Part shown: one piece after another, positions 43,327 through 53,598 of the stretch
Layout: each line of letters begins with the position of its first letter
Numbering within the stretch: position 1 is the first letter of the stretch
From: Flectonema sp. DT1601
Lineage: Eukaryota > Euglenozoa > Diplonemea > Diplonemida > Diplonemidae
Length of the DNA: 64,000 nt
Direction: 5' to 3'
NCBI GenBank assembly: GCA_964019425.1
Contig: OZ025798.1
Coordinates: 496,001-560,000, forward strand
Made by a program: the position numbers and the translations under genes
The notes under the pieces: model-generated
The model's input: only the letters and a program-made list of their open reading frames with translations
What the model was told of the DNA's origin: nothing
Databases searched by the model: none

Positions 43327-45568
43327 CTATTTAAGCAATTTCATTAAAGCATCGCGTACAATGGTGTACCCGTTAACCGTAAGAATCGATTCCGGATGGA
43401 ATTGGAACGAAATCCAGTGATCACCTTGAGTCGAGAGCATGTCCTCTCCATCAATAGCACAATCAACAATGCCAGACTTAGCGGCAATTTGTTCATTATA
43501 TTTTGCATAGAAAGCGTTATAAAATCCCACTAATTGCTGATCGCCATACAAGGAAACATCCTTTTGAACACCTTGAGTTGGAATGTCTTTGTGAATAATC
43601 TCAAACCCTAAATAATGAGATAAGACCTGATGACCAAGACAAACAGCTAAGAATGGTTTCTTTGTATCTAAAAGTGAAGTGACGTATGATCGAACCTTTC
43701 CCATTTTATTATCTGGTCGTGAAGTGTCAGTTGGGTCTCCAGGTCCTGGTCCTACTACACAACAATCAGCTTCTTCGATTGCCTGTTTTTTTTTTTTTTT
43801 TTTTTTTTTTTTCAAAGAGTTATGCTATATCCTAAAATACACCAAAGTGAAATGAGAGCTATGACGGGTTACCCACCTTTATGAAGCTGCACAACGAATA
43901 GATTGGACACTGAACAGGTGCGTTAGTATCTAGTCTAAATCAAAAGCGAGACTGAGCAGAGAGCTAAAAATAGGATTTCCAACGAGCCAAAGAACGGAAT
44001 TGATAAGATCTGCGGAGGGCGATAGTGACGCAATTGTGAGGCTGACGTCGAAGTGGCCGAGGGTGACAGTGTCGTGAACGAGGCTGAATGGAGTCTGCTA
44101 ATTCAGGGCAGATTCTAAAGTGAAATGATAAGTTACATACCTTTTGTGCGGCTTCAGATGACAGCTCAAAGAAGTTGAAAACGGTAACCTCACAACCCAT
44201 ACGCTCAAGTATGTGACGAAGCATAAAAATAAAATCATCTTCATTGTTTGACATAACAATCTTTTTACCTCTTAAATTCTGATCTGAACAATCTACCTGA
44301 TTATCCATCCAAAATCTTGAAGTGTTTTTATTACGACGTAGTAAGGCAGATTGGACTAGTTCATTCTCACTGCAGGATAGTGTAGTGTACGGCTTTGGTG
44401 TTTTTAATGCTGAAACAGCTCCACGAATCTTTGCATTACACTCCTCGTACTCTTCTGTAGGAATGCTGTCTTTAACTAAAGTGGCACCAACTCTAATAGA
44501 GAAATCACCAGTTGGTTTTATTTCTAATGTACGAATGGTGATACTGCTGTCTAAGAATTCATCTAGGCTGTCATTTGCGTCCCTTCCGATTAAAACTATT
44601 GCACTGCTGTAGTATGATCTACTACGTTGCTCATATTTTGCTACCACCTTACAAGCATTACCAACAGGGCTACCAATCACTGTAGGCGCGTACATAGATT
44701 TTCTTAAAAGTGAGATTATGTCTTCTCCTGGGCTGGGGGTTCCCTCTAAGAGGTACTCAGTGTGTACTAAATGAGCCATTTCTTTTAGTAGTGGACCGAT
44801 GATTCTTCCTCCTGCTCCGCACATGGTTGACATCATTTTCAATTCCTCATCTGTGACCATGAATAGTTCGTTGGTTTCTTTTTGATTTCCAAGGAATTTA
44901 ATTAGTTCCGTAGTATTTTGTTCTGCTGAAACCGAATGATCCTTTCTGAAGGTGCCAGATATTGGATTCATGAACGCTTTGTTGTTACGAACTTCCAAAT
45001 GACGTTCAGGGGAAGCTCCGATAAAGTACTGCGTTCCATCAAAAAATAAAAATTTCCAATAGCAGCCGTATTCGTGTAAGATCAGTCTGTTAAAGATTGA
45101 TAGCGCAGACGTGTCTGAAAAAGCTGTTATCTTACCCATGCACTTTCGGGGGGTGACGAATGAAGAGCCCTCACCATTACTAATCTCATCTTCAATAATT
45201 CGTCGGATAATTTCACAGTACTCTTCTTTGGTTCGATCGTATTCCATTTCCCCATCCATTTGGACGTCTTCAGGAGTGAATTTAGTACGAAATTCATCTT
45301 CTGTAATAATTTTTTGCTCTTTGATCTTCATCGTTATAATTTTTTCACCTTCGTTTACCGTCTCGTAAAGATTAGATCCCTTGCTGCACCGTTCCTTAAT
45401 GGTTGAGAACGGCAACATACTAACTGTGTCGTATGTTAGACTACTAGCCGCATCTGACACTCTCGGAATATCAGCCATTTTATCACAATGGATTATCTCA
45501 CCAGTCAGTTGAAGAAGAGTCTTGTCACGAGTACCGTCCTCACTCTGAATGAATACGTATGGCTGCAT
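43327..45568 (-). CDS. phzE-like: PhzE-type 2-amino-2-deoxyisochorismate synthase (chorismate enzyme fused to glutamine amidotransferase)
   Basis: Two exons, 45568-44141 and 43782-43327, join in phase 0 over a 358-base intron to give 627 residues, a normal PhzE length. The first part is a chorismate-binding domain with NPISGTF, KETNELFMVTDEELKMM and APTVIGSP. The IIRRIIEDEI, YYSSAIVLIGRDA and SITIRTLEI segments resemble PhzE more than TrpE. The second part is a class I glutamine amidotransferase with VVGPGPGDP, nucleophile Cys in VCLGHQVLS and FQFHPES. PhzE converts chorismate and glutamine ammonia to ADIC, the first step to phenazines and some other aminated products. No phenazine partner gene is in the window. 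The intron falls at the linker of the two domains and ends in a long A-run plus CAG. Anthranilate synthase is the main alternative. Bacterial origin is inferred. Confidence 0.88.
43783..44140 (-). other. Intron at the domain junction of the PhzE-like gene
   Basis: It starts GTATGTAAC and ends with about 26 A's followed by CAG. Splicing joins AAG to GCA in frame (QK|AIEEADCC), restoring the usual PhzE link between domains. No bacterial sequence would carry this, so the gene is nuclear and not a contaminant. Confidence 0.85.
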
Positions 45569-46123
45569 TTTGTTTTGTCTTTTTTTTTTTTTTTTTTTTT
45601 TTTTTTCTTCTCTTATAGGATCTGAAAAGGAAAAAAAAAATGATATAACTTTCAACCAATCAGAAAAAAAAATGGATAACAGAGTGCTACCGTTGCAGTA
45701 CATTTTCGGCGAAGACGGACCACCGCAGTACTGTCAGAGAAGTTCAAAAAAAAAGAAAAAATTTACTAACATTTAGAAAGACAAAGATATAAAAGACTAA
45801 CACAAAAAGGGAGGTTTGCGGGATCTTTTGGGAAAATTGAGAAAAGGCAACAAAAACAAAAAAAAAAACAAAAAAAAAAAAACAATACAGAAAAAGAACA
45901 AGCTCATTTCCTTTTAAGCAAACGTTTAGTAACGTACAGCAGCAAGGAAGTCTCTATTTTAAATTTAAAAAAAAAAAAAAAATAGGAGAAAGAAAAAAAA
46001 AGAAGGGAAAAAAAAAAAACATAACATAAGTACAAATAAACATAAGGTTAAAGTCACAGTTGAGGTTAATACCACCCTTATGAGTAAACATAAAGCATCT
46101 CAAACACAACAATAGAAGAAGCT
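45569..46123. other. Gap between WWE protein and PhzE-like gene
   Basis: No gene is seen in these 555 bases. They are dominated by A-runs (45860-45890, 45967-46019) and by the T-run at 45580-45605 just upstream of the PhzE-like start. Confidence 0.6.
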
Positions 46124-47506
46124 CTAAGAATGGTTGTCGTCGATTTTAATTGGATCTCGCTCCCATAAACTTACATTAAGAGATCTATGATGAAGCAATA
46201 GAGTTGTTTGCAATGCAATGATCTCTTCCAAAGCGATGTGACCTCCATCCCAAAACATTCCAATATGTCCCTTGCGAACAGCCTCAACATCTGACGGATT
46301 TAAAATCCCAGAAGAGTGTCCTTGTGATGAAAGCCTGTCCGCAATAGTCAACATTCCATAATTTTCAACCAGTAGGACGGGTGTTTTTAAATTTTTTTCC
46401 GTTGCGAATACGGTTTCAAATTCAGAGTAATTATCATCTCCGAAAGTTGGCAGAGAAACGATCACAACATCGAATTCAAAATCAGTTTTTGAAAGTACTT
46501 CAGCGAGTGTTTCAGCCCAAAGTTGTGGAACAGCTTTGAATTTTCCTTTGAATTCTCCACACCCAATAGCACACAGAACAGGATACTGGATCTTAGCCTT
46601 AGACATTACTGCTAATGTGTGATACCATATTTGTGACATTCTTGATTTTACTTCTTGGATTTTAAGAACCCTTTTCCTGCTGGTGGAGTTCTTGGGTTCT
46701 GTAAACGCACTCATGTCAGCAGTGGAATAAGAAAAATTAATACCAGGAATACTGCAACAGTGAATCGTTGATCCTTTTGCCTGTAAATTATAACAACTAT
46801 CATACGTAACATAAACGGGACCTGAGACCATTAATAGTTGAGAGTCGACTTGTTCATCATCAGTGAGGTCGTGTCCGAAAGGTAGTATAGTTGGTTGTGT
46901 ATCCGTTGATAGGGTTGTTATTATCGTTTTGTCCATTAATGACTTTATCTCTGTTCCCGACAATGAAAAATTCGGATGCAAAGGATACTTTATCGAGGGG
47001 ATAATTTTATACTTTTTAGGAAAAACAATGTCGAAACCATCACCCTTTTGAACCCTACCCATCGATTTTAAAAAATTCCTCACATTTCCAACCATCTTGT
47101 CCGCTGCTGAATTCAGTGACATCCTCGCTATGCTGGGTGTGTTTTTTAATAAGTCACTCAACACGTCAACTGATTCCGTCGTTAATAAATTAGATGCGAA
47201 TATCACTGCCTGGATACTAACAGGTATCTGTAGAGTAGCCACCTGTTGTTTTAATCTTTTTAATTTCGGTGGAGAGAGTGATCTAGCACGTCTCAATTTT
47301 TTTCCACTTATTCTTCGGACCCTTACTTCAGATGTGCTACCTGAGTTGATCGCTGTCATATTGGATATGTCTATGGTCCATTTTCCTTGTTTTAAATTAT
47401 CTTTCCCTTCCTCTTTCGCAGTCTCTAATCTCTTTGACTGCAATTCTGTAAAACTCACCCACTTGGGTGATTTTACAGTTGACCAGCGAAACCAGGCAAC
47501 CGACAT
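46124..47506 (-). CDS. WWE-domain protein with C-terminal macrodomain/PARG-like region
   Basis: This is a single exon of 460 residues. Residues 3-72 match a WWE domain (WFRWSTVKSPKWVSF, then GKWTIDISNMTAINSGS and VRRI), which binds iso-ADP-ribose in poly(ADP-ribose). The middle is basic and unrecognised. Residues about 265-450 contain VLCAIGCGEFKG, QLWAETLAEVL and FDVVIVSLP. This is the pattern of the GCG-type half of macrodomain/microbial PARG-like folds. A conserved-looking GHIGMFWDGGHIALEE follows. The pairing suggests a protein that reads and perhaps removes ADP-ribose in signalling or DNA repair. The WWE call is firm; the macrodomain call is by motif only. An AACACAG acceptor precedes the ATG by 8 bases. 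Confidence 0.7.
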   Translation of the reverse strand: MSVAWFRWSTVKSPKWVSFTELQSKRLETAKEEGKDNLKQGKWTIDISNMTAINSGSTSEVRVRRISGKKLRRARSLSPPKLKRLKQQVATLQIPVSIQAVIFASNLLTTESVDVLSDLLKNTPSIARMSLNSAADKMVGNVRNFLKSMGRVQKGDGFDIVFPKKYKIIPSIKYPLHPNFSLSGTEIKSLMDKTIITTLSTDTQPTILPFGHDLTDDEQVDSQLLMVSGPVYVTYDSCYNLQAKGSTIHCCSIPGINFSYSTADMSAFTEPKNSTSRKRVLKIQEVKSRMSQIWYHTLAVMSKAKIQYPVLCAIGCGEFKGKFKAVPQLWAETLAEVLSKTDFEFDVVIVSLPTFGDDNYSEFETVFATEKNLKTPVLLVENYGMLTIADRLSSQGHSSGILNPSDVEAVRKGHIGMFWDGGHIALEEIIALQTTLLLHHRSLNVSLWERDPIKIDDNHS

Positions 47507-47758
47507 TTAGAGAACTGTGTTGGGAGGCAAAAATATATTTAGTCGAAAGAAGACGAAAAACTCTAATATGGGGGAAAAAATATATATATCCTCAAAGAGA
47601 TAAAAAATTCACTCTCTCTTTTCTCGCGTGGATAGACCACTTCGACTGTTGAAAAGAATATCGTAGCGGATATTTTTTTATCAGAGGTTTTTTTTTTTTT
47701 TTTTTTTTTGGGAGCGGTAATTACATTTTATATGTAAATCAAAAAGCAACATAAACCA

Positions 47759-48556
47759 TCAGTTGTTAGCGTTTACAGCAGCCAACAATCCTTCCCTAAT
47801 ACTATTAATTGGATCGATGTAGTTGACATAATATGATGGTAACCACAATCTGTGAAGTAATTGTCGTATGAACCAAGGCAACTTTGAATCAAATGCGTCA
47901 CGTCTCTCAGGACTTGCCCAACTACCAAGAGAATGCATGATGTGAGGCAATACTCTTGTTGTTTGTTGTAAAGTATAGGCTGAATGTGACTCTTTTACGG
48001 CGGCTTTCCATTCATCTTCAGTGAATGAGGTACCGAACATTGGTCTGAAACGTGTTTCTTCCTCATCGAAATGGATTTGGAGAAGATTAGTGAGTTCGTA
48101 AAGCTTTCCATCAGAGAACAATAATTCCTCCGCATCCATCGAAAGAAGAACTTCAATCTGGTGGTGATCATCGATAAGGTTTCTCTCTTCTGCAATTGAT
48201 TCTCTTTTTGAATTAAAAAATTTAAAGAAATAGTCATCTTCTGACTTTGCATGCAAACCCAACTGTTCTGAGAATAGTGAGAACCAAGAGACTAGTTGCT
48301 GGTTAAGAGAATTAGATACTTTTCGGTTTGATTTTGAAAGCAAGTTGTCGAACTCCATTAACAATTCAATATCCCTTCTGATAGGTTCATGTGGAATTAG
48401 ATAACCCTCATTCTCCCATCCTTCCGTTGATGTTATTATTTTCGATCTTAATTTATGCTCAACATTTCTAAATAACGTATACGGAAACAAGTAGTCAACC
48501 ACAGCTGCTAATAACACCACTGTCGGTGGTAACAATAAAAGACTACTTTTGCGCAT
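47759..48556 (-). CDS. Membrane-anchored hemerythrin-like protein
   Basis: 265 residues from the chosen ATG at 48554-48556, which opens an N-terminal hydrophobic anchor (SSLLLLPPTVVLLAAVV). The frame is open 17 codons further upstream, but that stretch is poor and crosses a likely leader. The body holds hemerythrin HHE-type iron ligands: His56 (HEPIR), His102 with Glu106 (HAKSE), His131/132 (DDHHQ) and His162 with Glu166 (HFDEE). Such four-helix proteins bind a di-iron centre and sense or carry oxygen, iron or nitric oxide. Topology suggests a single-pass protein of an endomembrane or the plasma membrane. Function beyond di-iron binding is inference. Confidence 0.8.
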   Translation of the reverse strand: MRKSSLLLLPPTVVLLAAVVDYLFPYTLFRNVEHKLRSKIITSTEGWENEGYLIPHEPIRRDIELLMEFDNLLSKSNRKVSNSLNQQLVSWFSLFSEQLGLHAKSEDDYFFKFFNSKRESIAEERNLIDDHHQIEVLLSMDAEELLFSDGKLYELTNLLQIHFDEEETRFRPMFGTSFTEDEWKAAVKESHSAYTLQQTTRVLPHIMHSLGSWASPERRDAFDSKLPWFIRQLLHRLWLPSYYVNYIDPINSIREGLLAAVNANN

Positions 48557-48792
48557 GGTGTAAAACTTGGGGGGGGAGGAATGAAATAATAATAAATTGA
48601 CAAACAATCTTCCTTACACTGAAATACAATCAGGTGGCCATCACTAAGCTGTATGGCTGAATAACAAGAAGTAAGTTAAGCCCAAGTAACATTCTGATGA
48701 ATTTAGAAGTAAATAAAACACTTTCTTATCGTAGCGTTTTATGATCTTAAAGAACACTATCACTACATCGATGGAATCTGTTGGTCAGATTT

Positions 48793-50376
48793 TTATGATT
48801 CTTCGGTGTCAGTAATGGACCTGTAGCGAATCTTTTGTCCTGCTGGTAACAATGACTGCGTAGCTAGCTGACTTATAGGACAGGTTGACATGATGAGTTG
48901 TTTTATCGTCTCAGAATTTACATCCTCCCGTGGGATACCTCCAAAGCTGCGTAGCCCCTGATCAAAGATACTAAATGAAGTTAGCAAGTCTTCATTGACA
49001 ACAGATGCTTCACGTTCTTCAGTATCTGTTGTGTTATCCGCTTCATTGTCGATTGTTTCGGCTGCGAGGTCTTCGGCAGTCCACTGTTTTGAGATGTTTT
49101 ATAGCGAATAGTGGTACCATAGAAAGGAGTTAGTTTAGATTTGTGCGCATATGATGCATGATATGAATTACAAGAAAATTTATAAAAAAAAAAGGGAAAT
49201 ACCTCCTCTTGGATCTCTTTGATCTTATCTTCCTTTTCCTTTTTGCGAGTTTCAGCAGCCTCGGCAATTTCATCTTCTGTTAGACCTGTTTGTTTTTTTT
49301 TTGTTTTTTTTGTGACAAGACAACGACTCACAATGAAGACTGTGACTCAAACCTTGATCATCTTCCTTCCAGGTTAGTTCCATGGATTCGATTAGCTCCT
49401 TCAATAAGATATCTCTGTTTTCTGTTTTTTGACGTTTTAGGTTGCTGCGAGTCTTCTCGCGTTCCTCATGAGCCTTTCTTTTTGTTGCTTGTCTAAGTAG
49501 TTTTCCAGAATGTTTGGTTAGTCCAGATAAGATTTCCTCACCAGCTTTTAATGTTATCCACTCTCGGAACATTTCACCGATGAATGGTTGCTGCCAGTGA
49601 TCAGTCTTTAAAGAATCGGTTAAACGTTTGAGTGAAACTTTAACTGGTATCGCGAAAGGCTTTATTTCTGTCTTCTCTTTAGTAACTGTTTCCTTGACAG
49701 TCTTTTTAACAATTTTAGTAGTTGTGGTTGGCTCACCTCCTTCCTCTGTTGCTGGAACTTCTTCTTCGACTTCTTCTTCAATTTCCTTGTCGACTTCCAG
49801 TGTTTCTGTTGTAGTAGTTGACCAACGTTGTTGTGATACCTCATACGATGCATTAGATTCCCAAAGCATTGGAATGACGTAAACAGTTTTGGTACCATTG
49901 CTGGAAAAAGTTGCAAATTTTATCCAGTTGCTTGTCTCAAGTCCAGACAGGTCAAGGTTTGCTTGGCTCGACAAGTATCGTCTGGCAGCATTTAACTGAG
50001 TCTCGAAGTCATCGGTGTCCTCACCGTCAACGTCAGAATCAACAAATCCACCAAAGAAAGCATTCTTTGATCCTCCTGGTTTTGTCATCACTACTTGACA
50101 TGTGTGAATCATAAAGCGAGTTGATACCTTTGGGAGTCGGAGTAGAATCACTCTTATCTCAACATCACTTTCTTCTCCGTGAGTGATTTCTGAATTTTGA
50201 GGTTCTTGTTCTTTAGTGTTTAAGTTTAAATTAGAAGACCCTGTCCAAGGCAGTCTATCGACATCAATCCAGTCAGCTGAAATCGATCTTAAGTTTTCAT
50301 CAATTTCTAAGGTTGGGTATCTGGCCATGAGTTCAGATACCGTTCTGAGTTTCGTATTAACGTCGAACCTCATCAT
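48793..50376 (-). CDS. CCAR/DBC1-family-like nuclear regulator
   Basis: Three exons, 50376-49353, 49285-49203 and 49083-48793, splice in phases 1 and 0 to 465 residues. Introns are 67 bases (GTTTGA...AACAG) and 119 bases (GTATTT...AAACAG). Residues 12-170 fit the DBC1/CCAR module, an inactive Nudix-like fold. It shows ELMARYPTLEI, then RVILLRLPK, FFGGFVD, and LNAARRYLSSQANLDLSGLE followed by WIKFATF. Then come an acidic/Thr-rich linker, a basic helical region and an acidic tail. Animal CCAR1 and DBC1 act in transcription and RNA processing and are much longer, so this would be a minimal form. The similarity is by pattern, not by search, so I hold it at moderate confidence. A CATTCAG acceptor lies 14 bases before the ATG. 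Confidence 0.65.
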
Positions 50377-50821
50377 TACGTAGTTTGGTCCTGAATGGTT
50401 GTTATTAAAACATTATAAGTGGGATACATAGCTGCAGTAATCTTTTTTTTTTTTTCTCAGAAAACAACTAAAAAGAATTCGAATTATCTCCCGTGGATAA
50501 TTGGTTATTATGCCAAGAAGAGATGTCGGGAGAGGAGGTTTCACGCCATGCATGGACGCGAGAAAATTGTTTTTTTTTTTTTTTCACTTAGCGACGTAAC
50601 AAAGCAAATCGGACAATGGTACTGCTCAATTTGTGTGCTTTTCTTAATACCAAGTGAAAAATTTGACACTTTCACATGCGGTCAAATGGGGTGCGAAGAA
50701 CGGGAGGGGAAATTCTGTGTCTTCAACTTTTTTTTTTTTTTTTTTTTTTTCCTTCCTTATTTTGCTTTTTTTTTTTTTTTCTTTTCGCAAAATTGATGCA
50801 AGATAAAACACTACCGAAAGC
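50377..50821. other. Gap between thiolase and CCAR-like genes
   Basis: No gene is seen. Four T-runs (50441-50455, 50570-50584, 50729-50750, 50767-50780) dominate this 445-base stretch, which should hold the thiolase 3' UTR and the CCAR-like leader. Confidence 0.55.
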
Positions 50822-52227
50822 CTAACATCTTGTGAAGACAGCGGCGGCACCCATACCGGTACCAATGCACATGGAGACTACACCAGTGTTCTTACCTGTG
50901 TCCTGAAGATGGTTCAACAAGGTAACGGTGGCACGAGTTCCAGTGCATCCCAGAGGGTGACCAAGAGCGATGGCTCCACCAAGTGGGTTAACCTTGGTCT
51001 CATCAAGTCCAAGCTTGTCCATGCAGTACACGGCCTGGGAAGCAAACGCCTCGTTAAGTTCGAAGGCATCGACATCGTTCTTGGAAATTCCGACCCTGTT
51101 TGGTTTTTACTTTGATGACGACAGCAATCTTTAATGAGGTCCATAAATAATAAAAACACATACTGCTCAAGAACAGCTGGGATGGCGAAGGCTGGTCCAA
51201 CTCCCATCACCTTTGGTGGAACTCCCTTTACGGCGAATCCACGGAAGACTCCAAGGATCTGTTTGTTGTTCGGTTTGGGTTACGAGAAACATGAAAAGAA
51301 TAACAACCAACTACCCCTATCACTTAAATAGTATAAAATGCATACAGGAAGACCCTTCTCGGCGGCGGTGGATCTCTTGCACATGATGACAGCGGCAGCT
51401 CCGTCAGTGGTCTGGGAGGAGTTTCCGGCGTGGGAGCATCCATCGGCAGCGAATGAAGGCTTCAACTTCTGGAGACCCTCAAGGGTGGTGGCACGTGGAC
51501 CTTCGTCCTTGGAGACGGTGACCTTAACAGTCTTACCTTCAGCGTTCTTTACCTTAACGGTGATTGGAGTGATCTCCTTGTCGAACTTTCCGTTCTGTTG
51601 AGCAGCAAGAGCCTTCTGGTAAGACTTAAGAGCGAACTTGTCCTGAACCTCACGGGTGATTCCGTAGGCCTTGGCAACGTTCTCTGAAGTAACACCCATA
51701 GGGGTGAGACAGTCACGAACAAGTTGGGATTCTCCAAGACGTCCTGAAAGATCACCGATCTTTGGTGGTCCCTTCTTGGCACCAGCGGTCATGGATTCAA
51801 CTCCAGCAGCGACACCGACCTTGATGAATCCAGCGTTGATTGCAGCGGCAGTGTGGGCGATGGTCTGAAGACCACTGCTGCACTGTCTGTTAACAGAGTG
51901 AACTGATGACTCCTGTGGAAGACCAGCCAACAACATAGCAAGTCTTCCCTGAAGGGCACCAGCACCGTCCATACCAACGTTTCCAACTGCAACATCATCG
52001 ATGTCAGCTGGCTTTACTCCGGCACGTTCAACAGCGGCCTTGATACAAACAGCCAACATATCAGCACAAGCGGTGTCCTTCATGGCACCCTTTCTTGCCT
52101 TGGTCATTGGAGTTCTTGCTCCGGAGACGATAACAATGTCATCTCCACTTGCTGCCTTACATGGGGAGGCTCTCTTCATCTCTGGGACACCCATGGCAAG
52201 GGTCTGAAGTCTGTTAAGGGAAGTCAT
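50822..52227 (-). CDS. ACAA1: 3-ketoacyl-CoA thiolase, peroxisomal type
   Basis: Three exons, 52227-51346, 51258-51164 and 51095-50822, splice in phases 0 and 2 to 416 residues. Introns are 87 and 68 bases, GTATG...AAACAG. All thiolase marks are present: nucleophile Cys116 in NRQCSSGLQ, NEAFASQAV, GGAIALGHPLGCTG and the second catalytic Cys in MCIGTGMG. The enzyme performs the last step of fatty-acid beta-oxidation. The sequence type is that of peroxisomal thiolases, yet no PTS1 ends the protein and the PTS2-like N-terminal RLQTLAMGV lacks the usual His/Gln-Leu. Codons ending in C or G dominate, as in the aldehyde dehydrogenase, suggesting high expression. Acetyl-CoA acetyltransferase is less likely. 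Confidence 0.93.
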
Positions 52228-52599
52228 TGTTTGATAAGAGTTTTGGGGGATAAAGAATAAGTCCTGTTGAGAGAATGATACGATTACCACTAACTAACCG
52301 ACGCTACACAATTCCCTTCCCTCAGCAAACTGCATTAACTTCTTACGTAGTTAAAATGCAATACCATTTATAATTAATTACCAACAAAGAAAATGTCATT
52401 TCTTTTTCTTTTTTTATCTATGAGACCCTCACTGGTAAGACGTAGATTCTAAAACTGGAAACAGATGCCATGAAATCGGGGAAAGAAGAAAGAAAAAAGA
52501 AAAAAAAGTGATCATTATCAAGTGTGTCAAGTATAATAAAGAACGGGAAGCCACTAGACGAGATGAAGCTTCCTTACTTTTGACGGTTAATAAAAAAAA

Positions 52600-52634
<35 letters not shown>

Positions 52635-53556
52635 ATAAGACGTGTGTATTTAAAGAAAAAGAGAGAAAGAAAAAAAAACTATTCAAAACCACAAATTTCG
52701 AAAACACAAAAGTTTTCGGGAAAGAAAAAAAAAAGTGTTTTTGTGCCGTGAGTGTGGCGCCTCGAAATCAACCCATACGGGCTCTTTAAAAAAATGGCTG
52801 GAAAAAAAATATATGCTCACCATTTGGTAGCGCATTTTTCTGCCTTCCCAATCCTGACTTTATTACGTGCAGGATTTATATCATAATTATGCGTTTCTTG
52901 CGCAACAGTGGTTAGTATATGAGATTATTAAAAAAATACATTTGAGAAAAAATAAGATAAGTGGAAAACATTAAATAAATTGTTCTGCTGTTCCGTATAA
53001 CACCGTGGAAAACGTAGTTGGTTCAGTCCATAATCTTATACTACTTGTCCCTTTTTTTTGGGACCTTATTCTAAATTTCTTGTAAATCAGTTTTCAAAAG
53101 TGGTTCCTAACGTAAGAACCGTTATTATCCATCAGAGCTCCCCAAGACAGACAAGCATAAGTTTTGTCTAACTAAGTAGTTGTATCTCTTTCGGGGTGCG
53201 GCGCGTTTAACCACAAGTCCCTTTACACTTCCTTCTGAACTGAAATTATCCATCATGAGTAGATGGATAGACAGAGAGATAAAGAGGTCCACTACATTAC
53301 ATATTGTGTATTCATCACTAATGCTAAGCTACAGAACTACGAGTGACAACAACAACGTTCGTAGACTCAAATCTTGTTAGGATTGTTATGGAAGAGCATG
53401 ACTAGTTGGATTGGTGCAAACAATTTTTTTATGTTTGTGGTTTTAAAAAAAAAAAAAAAAAAAATAGTAATAATAATCACCCAGAATATGTCATGGGTTA
53501 AGTAATTATAACAGTGGGCATTATTAATTATAATTCACTTGTTGAAATATAAATTT

Positions 53557-53598
<42 letters not shown>

